Below are positions 42,882-53,028 of a stretch of 64,000 nt of DNA, in pieces (position 1 is the stretch's first letter; every line of letters starts with the position of its first letter). Made by a program: the position numbers and the translations under genes. The stretch comes from Halomonas urumqiensis (GTDB lineage: Bacteria; Pseudomonadota; Gammaproteobacteria; Pseudomonadales; Halomonadaceae): assembly GCF_003028575.1 (NCBI RefSeq), contig NZ_PYUD01000001.1:868001-932000 (forward strand), given 5' to 3'. Under the pieces are notes generated by a model, which saw only the letters and a list, made by a program, of their open reading frames with translations, did not search any database and had not been told where the DNA came from.

Positions 42882-42916
42882 GCCGAAAGTCTAATGCTTT
42901 CGGCTTTGCTTTTTTT
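42882..42916 (+). terminator. Rho-independent terminator of the sorC-type gene
   Basis: Stem GCCGAAAG/CTTTCGGC (42882-42889 and 42897-42904) with a 7-base loop, followed by TTTGC and seven T. It separates the regulator transcript from the polyol operon. Confidence 0.9.
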
Positions 42917-42944
42917 GGGTCGCTGTCCGATCATTTGATTGTTG

Positions 42945-42963
42945 ATTGATCAATTTGATCAAA
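42945..42963. promoter_or_regulatory. paired palindromes, probable polyol operon operator
   Basis: Two perfect 10-base palindromes, ATTGATCAAT (42945-42954) and TTTGATCAAA (42954-42963), share one base and sit 45 bases before the binding-protein start. A possible -35 TTGATT (42942-42947) and a weak -10 TATCCG (42965-42970), spaced 17 bases apart, overlap them. The location fits control by the SorC-type regulator. Confidence 0.6.
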
Positions 42964-43007
42964 ATATCCGGTACACAACAATCACAAGCCCCATCAAGGA
43001 GCCCGAC

Positions 43008-44330
43008 ATGACGCTCACACGCGCCTTGCCACTGACGACCCTGGCCGCGGCGATCGCCGTCGCCTCGCATGTCCAGGCCGATACCCAGACGCTTCGCGTC
43101 GCCACCGTCAACAACAACGACATGGTGATCATGCAAAGCCTGAGCGACGAGTTCGAGCAGGCTCATCCGGACATCGAGCTGGATTGGGTAGTGCTTGAGG
43201 AGAACGTGCTGCGCCAGCGCCTGACCACCGATATCGCCACCCAGGGCGGCCAGTTCGACGTGATGACCATCGGTACCTATGAGGTGCCGATCTGGGCCGA
43301 GCGTGACTGGCTGGTGCCGCTGACCGATCTGCCCGAGGAGTATGAGGTCGATGACTTGCTGGACACGGTTCGCGACGGCCTGAGCCAGGATGGCGAGCTG
43401 TATGCGCTGCCGTTCTACGGCGAGAGCTCGATGCTCTACTTCCGCACCGACCTGTTCGAGGAGCATGGCATCGAGATGCCCGAGGCGCCCACCTGGGAGC
43501 AGGTTCACGATTGGGCCAGCCAGATACATGACCCCGAGAACGAGCAGTTTGGCATCTGCCTGCGCGGCAAGCCGGGCTGGGGCGAGAACATGGCGTTTGT
43601 CTCGACGCTGGTCAATACCTTCGGCGGTCGCTGGTTCGATGAGGAGTGGCAGCCCGAGATCAACTCCGCCGAGTGGCAGGAAGCGATTTCGTTCTACGTC
43701 GATCTGCTCGGCAACTATGGACCGCCCGGCGCCAGCTCCAACGGCTTCAACGAGAACCAGGCACTGTTCTCCAGCGGCAAGTGCGCCATGTGGGTCGATG
43801 CTACGTCAGCAGCGGGCCGGATCTACAACCCCGACGAGTCCGAAGTCGCCGATCGCCTGGGCTTCTCTCAGGCCCCGGTCGCCGAGACGCCGAAGGGCTC
43901 GCATTGGCTGTGGTCATGGGCGCTGGCCATCCCCAGCTCTTCCGAGAACCAGGAGGCCGCGCGCAAGTTCCTGACCTGGGCGACATCCCGCGAGTACATC
44001 GAGCTGGTCGGCGAGACCGAGGGCTGGACCAGCGTGCCACCCGGCACCCGCACCTCCACCTACGAAGACGAGCGCTACATCGAGGCCGCCCCGTTCGCGA
44101 ACTTCGTGCTCACGGCCATGCAGAACGCCGATCCCACCGACTCGACCCTCAAGCCGAGCCCCTACGTGGGCGTGCAGTTCGCCGGCATTCCCGAGTTCCA
44201 GGCCATCGGTACCCAGGTGGGTCAGATGATCGCCGCCGCCCTCACCGAGCAGATGAGTGTCGAGCAGGCGCTGGATTCCGCGCAGCGCAGTACCGAGCGC
44301 ACCATGCGTCAGGCGGGCTACTACGACTGA
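43008..44330 (+). CDS. smoE: polyol ABC transporter substrate-binding protein
   Basis: The 440-residue periplasmic protein has a Sec signal peptide (ending HVQA before DTQTLRVATV) and the family 1 extracellular solute-binding fold. Its closest functional group by length and context is the sorbitol/mannitol-binding SmoE/MtlE type. AAGGAG precedes the ATG. It is first in an operon with two permeases, an ATPase and polyol dehydrogenases. A GC-rich hairpin directly after its stop probably raises its expression over the membrane components. Confidence 0.9.
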   Translation: MTLTRALPLTTLAAAIAVASHVQADTQTLRVATVNNNDMVIMQSLSDEFEQAHPDIELDWVVLEENVLRQRLTTDIATQGGQFDVMTIGTYEVPIWAERDWLVPLTDLPEEYEVDDLLDTVRDGLSQDGELYALPFYGESSMLYFRTDLFEEHGIEMPEAPTWEQVHDWASQIHDPENEQFGICLRGKPGWGENMAFVSTLVNTFGGRWFDEEWQPEINSAEWQEAISFYVDLLGNYGPPGASSNGFNENQALFSSGKCAMWVDATSAAGRIYNPDESEVADRLGFSQAPVAETPKGSHWLWSWALAIPSSSENQEAARKFLTWATSREYIELVGETEGWTSVPPGTRTSTYEDERYIEAAPFANFVLTAMQNADPTDSTLKPSPYVGVQFAGIPEFQAIGTQVGQMIAAALTEQMSVEQALDSAQRSTERTMRQAGYYD

Positions 44331-44340
44331 GTGTCGACCC

Positions 44341-44365
44341 CACCGGCCGGAAAGTCCGGCCGGTG
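44341..44365 (+). promoter_or_regulatory. intercistronic stem-loop after the binding-protein gene
   Basis: Arms CACCGGCCGGA and TCCGGCCGGTG form a perfect 11-base-pair stem with a 3-base loop. It lies 11 bases after the binding-protein stop and has no T run. Such hairpins commonly stabilise the upstream mRNA segment or reduce read-through to permease genes. Confidence 0.7.
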
Positions 44366-44394
44366 ACCCTCCCTGTTGATGTCAGGTGATAATC

Positions 44395-45282
44395 ATGGCT
44401 ACACGTGCTTCCGGGCGTACCGTCGGAGGCCTGCGCTCACTCTCGTTGCAGGCGCCCGCGGTCACGCTACTGCTGATCTGGATGTTGGTACCGCTGGGCA
44501 TGACCCTGTGGTTCTCCTTCCAGCGTTACAACCTGCTGATGCCCGGCATGGGCGGCTTCGCGGGTCTCGAAAACTACCGCTACCTGCTGACCGACCCGGC
44601 GTTGTGGTCCTCCATGGGTACCACGCTGATACTGGTGGGTTCGGTACTGGCGATCTCGGTGATCGGCGGCACCTTGCTTGCGGTGCTCTACCAGCAGGAC
44701 TTCTTCGGCCGTGGCGTTGCCAGGGTGCTGGCCATCTCGCCGTTCTTCATCATGCCCACCGTCAGCGCGCTGGTGTGGAAGAACATGATGATGCACCCGT
44801 CCAATGGTGTGCTGGCCTGGTTCAATGGCCTGTTCGGGCTGCCGGCCATCGACTGGTTCTCGAGCTATCCGCTGCTGTCGATCATCATCATCGTCTCCTG
44901 GCAGTGGCTGCCCTTCGCGCTGCTGATCCTGCTGACCGCCATGCAGTCGCTGGACGATGACCAGGTCGAGGCGGCACGCATGGATGGCGCCGGTCCCGTG
45001 GCGATCTTCTTCTTCATCACCCTGCCGCACCTCAAGCGGGCGATCAGCGTGGTGATCATGATCCAGATGATCTTCCTGTTGACCATCTTCGCTGAAATCT
45101 TCGTCACCACCTCGGGCGGCCCAGGGCTCGCCACGACCAATCTGGCCTACCTGATCTACATCCGTGCGCTACTGGAATTCGACGTGGGTGGCGCTTCGGC
45201 GGGCGGTGTCATTGCCATCATCCTGGCCAATATCGTGGCGATCTTCCTGGTGCGGATGGTTGCCAAGAACCTGGAAGACTAG
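44395..45282 (+). CDS. smoF: polyol ABC transporter permease 1
   Basis: This 295-residue inner-membrane protein has six predicted helices. The EAA loop that contacts the ATPase reads VEAARMDGAGPVAIFFFITL (about 195-214). It belongs to the MalF-like group of sugar ABC permeases. AGGTGA precedes the ATG at 44395. It follows the binding-protein gene and precedes the MalG-like permease with a 29-base gap. Confidence 0.92.
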   Translation: MATRASGRTVGGLRSLSLQAPAVTLLLIWMLVPLGMTLWFSFQRYNLLMPGMGGFAGLENYRYLLTDPALWSSMGTTLILVGSVLAISVIGGTLLAVLYQQDFFGRGVARVLAISPFFIMPTVSALVWKNMMMHPSNGVLAWFNGLFGLPAIDWFSSYPLLSIIIIVSWQWLPFALLILLTAMQSLDDDQVEAARMDGAGPVAIFFFITLPHLKRAISVVIMIQMIFLLTIFAEIFVTTSGGPGLATTNLAYLIYIRALLEFDVGGASAGGVIAIILANIVAIFLVRMVAKNLED

Positions 45283-45311
45283 CGGCGAATGACGCGCCAC
45301 GAGGAGTCAAC

Positions 45312-46133
45312 ATGAACAACGCATCAACACAACGCAGGGTCGGGTTGGCGATACTGGCCTGGACCATCACCTGTCTGATCTTCTTTCCGATCTTCTGGAT
45401 GATCCTGACCGGATTCAAGACCGAGGCCCAGGCGGTCGCCTCGCCCACGCTGTTCTTTACCCCGACCCTGGAAAGCTACGTGGAGGTGCAGGGGCGTGCC
45501 GACTACTTCAAGTTCGCCTGGAACAGCGTCTATGTCTCGGTGGGCTCGACGCTGCTGGCCCTGTTGATCGGCATTCCGGCGGCCTATTCGATGGCGTTTC
45601 TGCCCACCAAGCGCACCAAGGGCACGCTGCTGTGGATGCTCTCCACCAAGATGCTGCCGCCGGTGGGCGTGCTGGTGCCGATCTACCTGATCTTTCGCGA
45701 TCTGGGCCTGCTCGATACCCGCACCGGGCTGACGTTCGTCTACACCCTGATGAACCTGCCGATCGTGGTCTGGATGCTCTACACCTTCTTCAAGGATCTG
45801 CCCAAGGACATCCTCGAAGCGAGCCGCATGGATGGTGCCAGCACCCTGCAGGAAGTGCTCCTGCTGCTGATACCGCTGACCCTGCCGGGTATCGCCTCCA
45901 CTGGCCTGCTGTCGGTGATCCTGAGCTGGAACGAGGCGTTCTGGAGCCTCAATCTGACCTCATCCAGTGCCGCGCCCCTGACGGCCTACATCGCCTCGTT
46001 CTCGAGCCCGGAGGGCCTGTTCTGGGCCAAGTTGTCCGCTGCCTCGACCATGGCCATCGCGCCCATTCTCATCTTTGGCTGGCTGACCCAGAAGCAGATG
46101 GTTCGTGGCCTCACCTTCGGTGCCGTCAAGTAA
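45312..46133 (+). CDS. smoG: polyol ABC transporter permease 2
   Basis: A 273-residue MalG-type permease with six helices and the EAA loop LEASRMDGASTLQEVLLLLI (about 172-191). GAGGAG lies upstream of the ATG. With the neighbouring permease it forms the heterodimeric channel. The C-terminus KQMVRGLTFGAVK is typical of sugar permeases of this type. Confidence 0.92.
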   Translation: MNNASTQRRVGLAILAWTITCLIFFPIFWMILTGFKTEAQAVASPTLFFTPTLESYVEVQGRADYFKFAWNSVYVSVGSTLLALLIGIPAAYSMAFLPTKRTKGTLLWMLSTKMLPPVGVLVPIYLIFRDLGLLDTRTGLTFVYTLMNLPIVVWMLYTFFKDLPKDILEASRMDGASTLQEVLLLLIPLTLPGIASTGLLSVILSWNEAFWSLNLTSSSAAPLTAYIASFSSPEGLFWAKLSAASTMAIAPILIFGWLTQKQMVRGLTFGAVK

Positions 46134-46145
46134 AGGAATCGCATC

Positions 46146-47270
<1,125 letters not shown>

Positions 47271-47282
47271 GGGAGATGAGCC

Positions 47283-47951
47283 ATGCCAACCCTTATCTTC
47301 GATTGCGATGGCGTGCTGGTCGACAGCGAGGCCATCGCCGAGGCCACGCTGGTCGAGCTGCTTGGCGAATGGTTGCCGGATCTGGATACCGACACCGTGC
47401 TCAGCCAGGCGCTGGGCATGACCACCGCCAACATTCTCGGCCACCTGGAAGGACTGAGTGCCCATCGCTTGCCAGCCAAGGCTGCCGATACCGTGGACGA
47501 CACCATCGAGGCACGCCTGGCCAACGAGCTGAAGGCGATTGCCGGGGTTTGCGAGGCCATTCGCGCGCTGGACCTGCCCAAGGCGGTGGTTTCCAACAGC
47601 CGTCGTCAGCGCGTGCTGGCATCGCTTGCCACCACCGGCATCGACCGGGCGATCGGTGAGGTACCGATCTTCACCGCCGAGCAGGTCGCCCGGCCCAAGC
47701 CGGACCCGGCCCTCTACTTGCTGGCGGCCAGCACGCTCGGCTGTGACCCCGGCGAGTGCCTGGTGGTGGAGGACAGCGTCAGCGGGGTCACCGCCGCCCA
47801 TGGCGCCGGCATGACGGTGATCGGCTTCACCGGGGCCAGCCACGTGCAACCGGGGCAGCGCCAGCGCCTGGAGGCCGCCGGTGCCTGGCGGGTGCTTGCG
47901 CACATGCAGGGGCTCGAGGCGCTGGTCAGCGAGTGGCAACGCGGCCATTGA
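47283..47951 (+). CDS. HAD family phosphatase (beta-phosphoglucomutase-like)
   Basis: This 222-residue HAD-IA hydrolase has motif I FDCDGVLVDSE (nucleophile Asp7 and Asp9), motif II VVSNS, motif III with KPDP and motif IV VVEDSVSG. It resembles the GS1-like/beta-phosphoglucomutase branch. Being within the polyol operon, it could remove phosphate from a polyol phosphate or a dead-end sugar phosphate, but substrate is not known. Spacing to neighbours (12 and 82 bases) supports co-transcription. Confidence 0.85.
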   Translation: MPTLIFDCDGVLVDSEAIAEATLVELLGEWLPDLDTDTVLSQALGMTTANILGHLEGLSAHRLPAKAADTVDDTIEARLANELKAIAGVCEAIRALDLPKAVVSNSRRQRVLASLATTGIDRAIGEVPIFTAEQVARPKPDPALYLLAASTLGCDPGECLVVEDSVSGVTAAHGAGMTVIGFTGASHVQPGQRQRLEAAGAWRVLAHMQGLEALVSEWQRGH

Positions 47952-48033
47952 ACCGGGCGACGTCGTGGCCTTTAACGATGGAAAGGCGAGCGGGCCAAGT
48001 CCCTGTTCGCCGCTACGAGCGGGGAGCTCAACG

Positions 48034-48837
48034 ATGAACGACACCAGCAGGAAACTCGCCAACAAGACCGGCGTGATCACCGGAGGGGCCCGTGGCATTG
48101 GGTTGGCCATCGCGCGGGGCTATCTCGAGCAGGGCGCGGCGGCAGTCATCGCCGACATCGACCAGGCCGCGATTGACGAGGCGCTAGAGACACTTCGCGG
48201 TGAGGGCCATCCGGCCAATAGACTGATGGGTGTGCGGCTGGACGTCTGCGACGGGCAGTCGATCGAGGCCATGGTGGCCGCGGTCACGGAGCGCTTCGGC
48301 GGCATCGACATCCTGGTCAACAACGCCGCGATCTTCGAGATGGCGCCGGTACTCGAGGTCTCCGAAGCGAGCTACGACAAGCAGTTCGCTGTCAACGTCA
48401 AGGGCCTGTTCTTCACGCTGCAGGCCGTGGCCCGCTCGATGGTCGAGCGCGGGCAGGGCGGGGCGATCATCAACATGGCCTCCCAGGCCGGGCGGCGCGG
48501 CGAAGGGCTGGTCAGCATGTATTGCGCCACCAAGGCAGCGGTGATCAGCCTGACCCAATCCTGCGCGCTGGATCTGATCAAGCATGGCATTCGGGTCAAT
48601 GGCATCGCACCGGGTGTGGTCGACACGCCAATGTGGGAGGAGGTGGATGCACAGTTCGCCCACTATGAAAACCGTCCCCTGGGTGAAAAGAAGCGCCTGG
48701 TGGGCGAGGCGGTGCCCTTCGGTCGCATGGGGCGCCCGGACGACTACGCCGGAGCCGCCGTGTTCCTGGCCAGTGACGACAGCCGATATGTCATCGCCCA
48801 GACCCTCAACGTCGATGGCGGCAACTGGATGAGCTGA
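48034..48837 (+). CDS. smoS: short-chain polyol dehydrogenase (sorbitol/L-iditol type)
   Basis: The 267-residue SDR enzyme has the NAD site GGARGIG (about 18-24), the NNAA motif, and the catalytic Ser-Tyr-Lys in NMASQAGR and MYCATKAA. The C-terminus ends in NVDGGNWMS, typical of SmoS/PolS sorbitol dehydrogenases that oxidise D-sorbitol to D-fructose and galactitol to tagatose. GGGAG precedes the ATG. Operon position supports that role; exact specificity is inferred. Confidence 0.88.
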   Translation: MNDTSRKLANKTGVITGGARGIGLAIARGYLEQGAAAVIADIDQAAIDEALETLRGEGHPANRLMGVRLDVCDGQSIEAMVAAVTERFGGIDILVNNAAIFEMAPVLEVSEASYDKQFAVNVKGLFFTLQAVARSMVERGQGGAIINMASQAGRRGEGLVSMYCATKAAVISLTQSCALDLIKHGIRVNGIAPGVVDTPMWEEVDAQFAHYENRPLGEKKRLVGEAVPFGRMGRPDDYAGAAVFLASDDSRYVIAQTLNVDGGNWMS

Positions 48838-48840
48838 CAC

Positions 48841-48933
48841 ATGCTTGAGAATTCCGATTCCCATATCGATTCCCTGCCCAACGCCCGACTGATCAAGACC
48901 ACATCCATCCAGCCCGACCTGGTATGGCGTTGA
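48841..48933 (+). CDS. possible 30-residue small ORF between the polyol dehydrogenases
   Basis: An ATG-TGA frame starts 3 bases after the SDR stop and would encode MLENSDSHID...IQPDLVWR. Codon use resembles its neighbours (mostly G or C in third position), but there is no clear ribosome site. It could be a leader peptide, a gene remnant or chance; I do not recognise it. Confidence 0.3.
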   Translation: MLENSDSHIDSLPNARLIKTTSIQPDLVWR

Positions 48934-48984
48934 CGCCGTACCGGGGGCGGTGACGCCGAACCTGACTCGGCAGGAGAGCCCCGC

Positions 48985-50472
48985 ATGATCCGACTCAACA
49001 ACGACAATCTCGCCCGGCTTCCCGCCGAGGTGGCCACGCCGCGCTACGATCACCGTGCGGTCACTCCCGGCATCGTCCACTTCGGGGTGGGCGGTTTCCA
49101 CCGTGCCCACCAGGCCATGTATCTCGATGAGCTGATGAACCGTGGCGAGGCACTGGACTGGGGAATCGTCGGCGTCGGCGTCATGGCAGGCGATAGCCGC
49201 ATGCGCGATGCCCTTGTCGCCCAGGACCATCTCTATACCCTGGTGGTCAAGCACCCCGATGGCCGGCGTGAGGCGCGGGTCATCGGCAGCCTTATCGACT
49301 ACCTGTTCGCACCGGATGACCCCGAGGCGGTGATCGAATGCATGGCCGACCCGCGGATTCGCATCGTTTCGTTGACCGTCACCGAGGGGGGCTACAATTT
49401 CCATCCCGTCACCGGCGAGTTCGATCTCGAGCATCCCGATATCCGCCATGACCTGGCCCATCCCGACGCCCCTAGGACGACCTTCGGGTTGATCGTCGAG
49501 GGCCTGGCGCGGCGTCGCGAACGTGGCATCGCGCCCTTTACGCTGATGTCCTGCGACAACATCCAGGGCAACGGCGACGTGGCCAAGGAGACCTTCTGCG
49601 CCTTCGCACGAGCCCGGGATCCCGAGCTTGCCGCATGGATCGATGCGTCGGTGGCCTTCCCTAACGCGATGGTCGACCGCATCACCCCGGTGACCGCGGA
49701 AGCGGACATCGCCGAGCTGGGCGAACGCTTCGCACTGGCGGACGCCTGGCCGGTGGTCTGCGAGCCGTTTACCCAGTGGGTGCTGGAGGATCACTTCGTT
49801 GCCGGTCGTCCGCCGCTGGAGACGGTAGGCGTGCAGATGGTGGCCGACGTGGTGCCCTACGAGCTGATGAAGCTGCGCCTGCTCAATGCCAGCCACCAGG
49901 CGCTGACCTATTTCGGGTATCTCGCCGGTTACCGCTACGCCCATGAGGTATGCCAGGACCCGCTGTTCGTCGACTTCCTGCTCGACTACATGCGCCAGGA
50001 AGGGTCGCCGACCCTGGCTCCGGTACCGGGTATCGATCTGGAGGCGTACCGCCTGACGCTGATCGAACGCTTCGCCAACCCAGAGGTGAGGGATACCCTG
50101 GCGCGGCTTTGCGCCGAAAGCTCCGACCGCATTCCCAAGTGGCTGGTGCCGGTGATCCGCGAGCAACTGGCACGCGGGGGCGATATCCAGCGCAGCGCTG
50201 CGGTGGTGGCCAGTTGGGCACGCTACGCCGAGGGTATTGATGAGCGCGGTGAGCCCATCGAGGTGGTGGATCGTCTCAAGGATGAGCTGATGGCGCTTGC
50301 CGCCCGTAACCGTACCCAGCCCACGGCGTTCATCGAGAATCAGGAGCTGTTCGGCGACCTGGCCAAGGACGAGCACTTTCGCGAGGCGTATCTCTGGGCC
50401 CTGACGTCTCTCCATGAACAGGGTGCACGTGCCACACTGGAGGCACTGGCAACGACACGAGGAGAGGCCTGA
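48985..50472 (+). CDS. mtlK: mannitol 2-dehydrogenase (long-chain polyol dehydrogenase)
   Basis: The 495-residue enzyme oxidises D-mannitol to D-fructose with NAD. The N-terminal Rossmann region has VHFGVGGFHRAHQAMYLDEL, and the catalytic block contains KLRLLNASHQALTYFGYLAG (Lys, Asn and His of the KxxxxNxxH signature, about 292-300). TVTEGGYNF and SCDNIQGNGD are other family motifs. GGAG precedes the ATG. It overlaps the xylulokinase gene by one base (TGATG), so polyol oxidation and kinase steps are coupled. Confidence 0.93.
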   Translation: MIRLNNDNLARLPAEVATPRYDHRAVTPGIVHFGVGGFHRAHQAMYLDELMNRGEALDWGIVGVGVMAGDSRMRDALVAQDHLYTLVVKHPDGRREARVIGSLIDYLFAPDDPEAVIECMADPRIRIVSLTVTEGGYNFHPVTGEFDLEHPDIRHDLAHPDAPRTTFGLIVEGLARRRERGIAPFTLMSCDNIQGNGDVAKETFCAFARARDPELAAWIDASVAFPNAMVDRITPVTAEADIAELGERFALADAWPVVCEPFTQWVLEDHFVAGRPPLETVGVQMVADVVPYELMKLRLLNASHQALTYFGYLAGYRYAHEVCQDPLFVDFLLDYMRQEGSPTLAPVPGIDLEAYRLTLIERFANPEVRDTLARLCAESSDRIPKWLVPVIREQLARGGDIQRSAAVVASWARYAEGIDERGEPIEVVDRLKDELMALAARNRTQPTAFIENQELFGDLAKDEHFREAYLWALTSLHEQGARATLEALATTRGEA

Positions 50473-51950
50473 TGTACATCGGCGTGGACTGTGGAACCCA
50501 GAGCACCAAGGTCGTGGTGGTCGATGTCGACGGCGAACGCATTCTGGGTGAGGCGAGCCGGCCGCACCACCTCGACGAGGGGGAGGGCGGGCGTCGCGAA
50601 CAGCATCCCGGCGAATGGATCGAGGCGCTGCGTGGCGCACTCGATGAGGTGCTGGCCATGCCCGGTATCGATCCACAGGCCATCCGCGCCATCGGTGTCT
50701 CGGGCCAACAGCACGGCCTGGTGGCGCTGGACGCGAGTGGCGAACCGGTGCACCCGGCCAAGCTGTGGTGCGACACCGAGACGGCCTCCTGGAATGCCGA
50801 GCTGATCCAGCGCCTGGGGGGAGAGGCGGGGTGCCTCGACAGGCTCGGCCTGGTGCTGCAGACCGGCTACACCGCCTCCAAGATCGCCTGGCTGCGCGAT
50901 AAGCACCCCGAGGCATACGCACGTATCGCCACCCTGTTGTTGCCCCACGACTACCTCAACTTCTGGCTCACCGGGGAGCGCGTCGCCGAGGCGGGTGATG
51001 CCTCTGGCACCGGCTACTTCGATACCCGCACCCGGCGTTGGCGCCATGATGTCCTGGCCGAGATCGCCCCGGAGCTCGACCCCGAACGGGTGCTGCCTCG
51101 GCTGATCGAGGCCCGGGAACCGGTCGGCACCCTGCGCCCGGAGGTGGCCCGCGAGCTGGGCCTGCCCGAGGGTGTGCTGGTGGCCAGTGGGGGAGGCGAC
51201 AACATGCTCGGTGCCATCGGTACCGGCAACATCCGGCCGGGCCTGGTGACCCTGAGCCTCGGCACCTCCGGCACCATCTGCGCTTACTCCCCGCAACCGG
51301 TGGTGCCGGACAGCGCCATGGTGGCCAACTTCTGCTCCAGCACCGGTGGCTGGTTGCCGCTGGTCTGCACCATGAACGTCACCTCTGCAACTACGCGAAT
51401 CCGCGAGTTGTTCGGTCTGGACCTCGCGTCCTTCGGTGAACGCGTGGCCGCCGCGCCCATCGGTGCCGAGGGGATCACCCTGCTGCCCTTCTTCAACGGC
51501 GAGCGGGTTCCCATGCTGCCCGAGGCCACCGCCAGCCTCGATGGCCTGACCAGCGTCAATACCACCCAGGCCAACCTGTGCCGGGCGGTGGTCGAGGGTG
51601 CCACCCTGGGGCTGCGCTATGGTCTCGACCAGTTCGGCGATCTGGCCGACGGGGTGCGGGAGATCCGCTTGATTGGCGGTGGCTCGCGAAGCCCGGTCTG
51701 GCGCCAGATGCTGGCCGACGCTACCGCCACCCGAGTGGTGTGTCCCGAGATCACCGATGCGGCCGCACTGGGGGCCGCGCTGCAAGCCGCCTGGTGTGAT
51801 GGGGCCGGGGAGCTTTCCGAGCTTTGCACCCGCCTGGTCCACCTCGACGAGGCAACGCGGAGCGAGCCCGAGCCCGGCCATGTGGCCGCCTATGACGAGG
51901 TCTATGCGCGCTATCGCCGCTCACTGGCCGAGCGCCATGCCATCGACTAG
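50472..51950 (+). CDS. xylB: xylulokinase
   Basis: The 492-residue FGGY kinase phosphorylates D-xylulose to xylulose 5-phosphate. It starts [18 protein letters not shown], has [11 protein letters not shown] near residue 77, the catalytic Asp in [10 protein letters not shown] and the ATP site [14 protein letters not shown] (about 397-410). GGAGAGG precedes the ATG inside the previous gene's end. Its presence implies that a pentitol such as arabitol, oxidised by one of the two long-chain dehydrogenases, is also a substrate of the operon. Confidence 0.93.
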   Translation: MYIGVDCGTQSTKVVVVDVDGERILGEASRPHHLDEGEGGRREQHPGEWIEALRGALDEVLAMPGIDPQAIRAIGVSGQQHGLVALDASGEPVHPAKLWCDTETASWNAELIQRLGGEAGCLDRLGLVLQTGYTASKIAWLRDKHPEAYARIATLLLPHDYLNFWLTGERVAEAGDASGTGYFDTRTRRWRHDVLAEIAPELDPERVLPRLIEAREPVGTLRPEVARELGLPEGVLVASGGGDNMLGAIGTGNIRPGLVTLSLGTSGTICAYSPQPVVPDSAMVANFCSSTGGWLPLVCTMNVTSATTRIRELFGLDLASFGERVAAAPIGAEGITLLPFFNGERVPMLPEATASLDGLTSVNTTQANLCRAVVEGATLGLRYGLDQFGDLADGVREIRLIGGGSRSPVWRQMLADATATRVVCPEITDAAALGAALQAAWCDGAGELSELCTRLVHLDEATRSEPEPGHVAAYDEVYARYRRSLAERHAID

Positions 51951-52033
51951 GTATTCGGTCGCAAGACACGACGGCAAGACACCACGACACGACACGAAAC
52001 AATGACAAAATAGCACTGCACGAGGAGCCACCC

Positions 52034-52984
52034 ATGACCAGCCAACTCGACAGCCTCAAGACCCACTCACTGGTGGTCGCCGACACCGGTGACCTGGACG
52101 CCATCAAGCGTTATCAGCCCCATGACGCCACCACCAATCCCTCGCTGCTGCTCAAGGCATTCGACCTGCCGGGCTACAAGACGTTGATCGATACCGAGCT
52201 TGCTGCCGTCAAGGCAGAGACCCGGGACCATGAGGCCCGGGTGGAGCACGCCGTGGATCGGCTCGCCGTGGCCAAGGGCGCCGAGATCTCCCGGCACATT
52301 CCCGGACGGATATCCACCGAGGTGGCCGCACGCCTCTCCTTCGACGAGGAGGCAAGCGTACGCAAGGCCTTCGAACTGATCGAGCTCTATGCACAGCGCG
52401 GTATCGGCCCGGAGCGGGTGCTGATCAAGCTGGCGTCCACCTGGGAGGGCATTCGTGCCGCCGAGCGCCTCGAGCGTGAGGGTATCCAGTGCAACCTGAC
52501 CCTGCTGTTCAGCGATGCCCAGGCCCAGGCCTGCTTCGACGCGGGCGTCTTTCTGGTCTCGCCCTTCGTCGGTCGGGTCACCGACTGGTACAAGCAGCAG
52601 AGTGGCCGCGACTTTGCGCCCACGGAGGACCCGGGGGTGCGTTTCGTGCAGAGCGTCTGCGAGCGGGTCGGCCGCGGCGGATACGATACCGTGGTGATGG
52701 GGGCGAGTTTCCGTAACACCGGCCAGGTGCTGGCGCTGGCCGGCTGCCCGCGGCTGACCATCTCGCCGGCGCTGCTCGAGGAACTGGCGGCCGAGGAGGG
52801 CGAGGTCGCCCGGGCCGTGGAGATTCCCGCCGCCGGCGAGCGTCCCGCCCCGCTCGACGAGCCCGCCTTCCGCTGGTCGCACAACCTCGATGCCATGGCC
52901 AATGACAAACTCGCCGAGGGCATCCGTCGCTTCGACGAGGATCAGCGTACCCTGGAGGCGCGTCTCGCCGAACGCCTGGAGTGA
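52034..52984 (+). CDS. tal: transaldolase
   Basis: This 316-residue TalB-type enzyme (class I aldolase) exchanges dihydroxyacetone units in the pentose phosphate pathway. [12 protein letters not shown] begins the barrel, the Schiff-base Lys is in [11 protein letters not shown] (about 130-140), and [12 protein letters not shown] and [10 protein letters not shown] are conserved blocks. GAGGAG precedes the ATG. Placement in the polyol operon would feed xylulose 5-phosphate onward. The length matches E. coli TalB (317). Confidence 0.95.
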   Translation: MTSQLDSLKTHSLVVADTGDLDAIKRYQPHDATTNPSLLLKAFDLPGYKTLIDTELAAVKAETRDHEARVEHAVDRLAVAKGAEISRHIPGRISTEVAARLSFDEEASVRKAFELIELYAQRGIGPERVLIKLASTWEGIRAAERLEREGIQCNLTLLFSDAQAQACFDAGVFLVSPFVGRVTDWYKQQSGRDFAPTEDPGVRFVQSVCERVGRGGYDTVVMGASFRNTGQVLALAGCPRLTISPALLEELAAEEGEVARAVEIPAAGERPAPLDEPAFRWSHNLDAMANDKLAEGIRRFDEDQRTLEARLAERLE

Positions 52985-53028
52985 GTGCGACAATGGTCAA
53001 CGGGAGGCGAGGTCCCGGAGAACGCCCC

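Noticed and set aside
48184..50922. A 912-codon minus-strand frame antisense to the polyol dehydrogenase genes
   Set aside because: Length comes from the high GC content. The plus-strand genes have clear family motifs and ribosome sites, while this frame is rich in His, Gln and Arg without domains.
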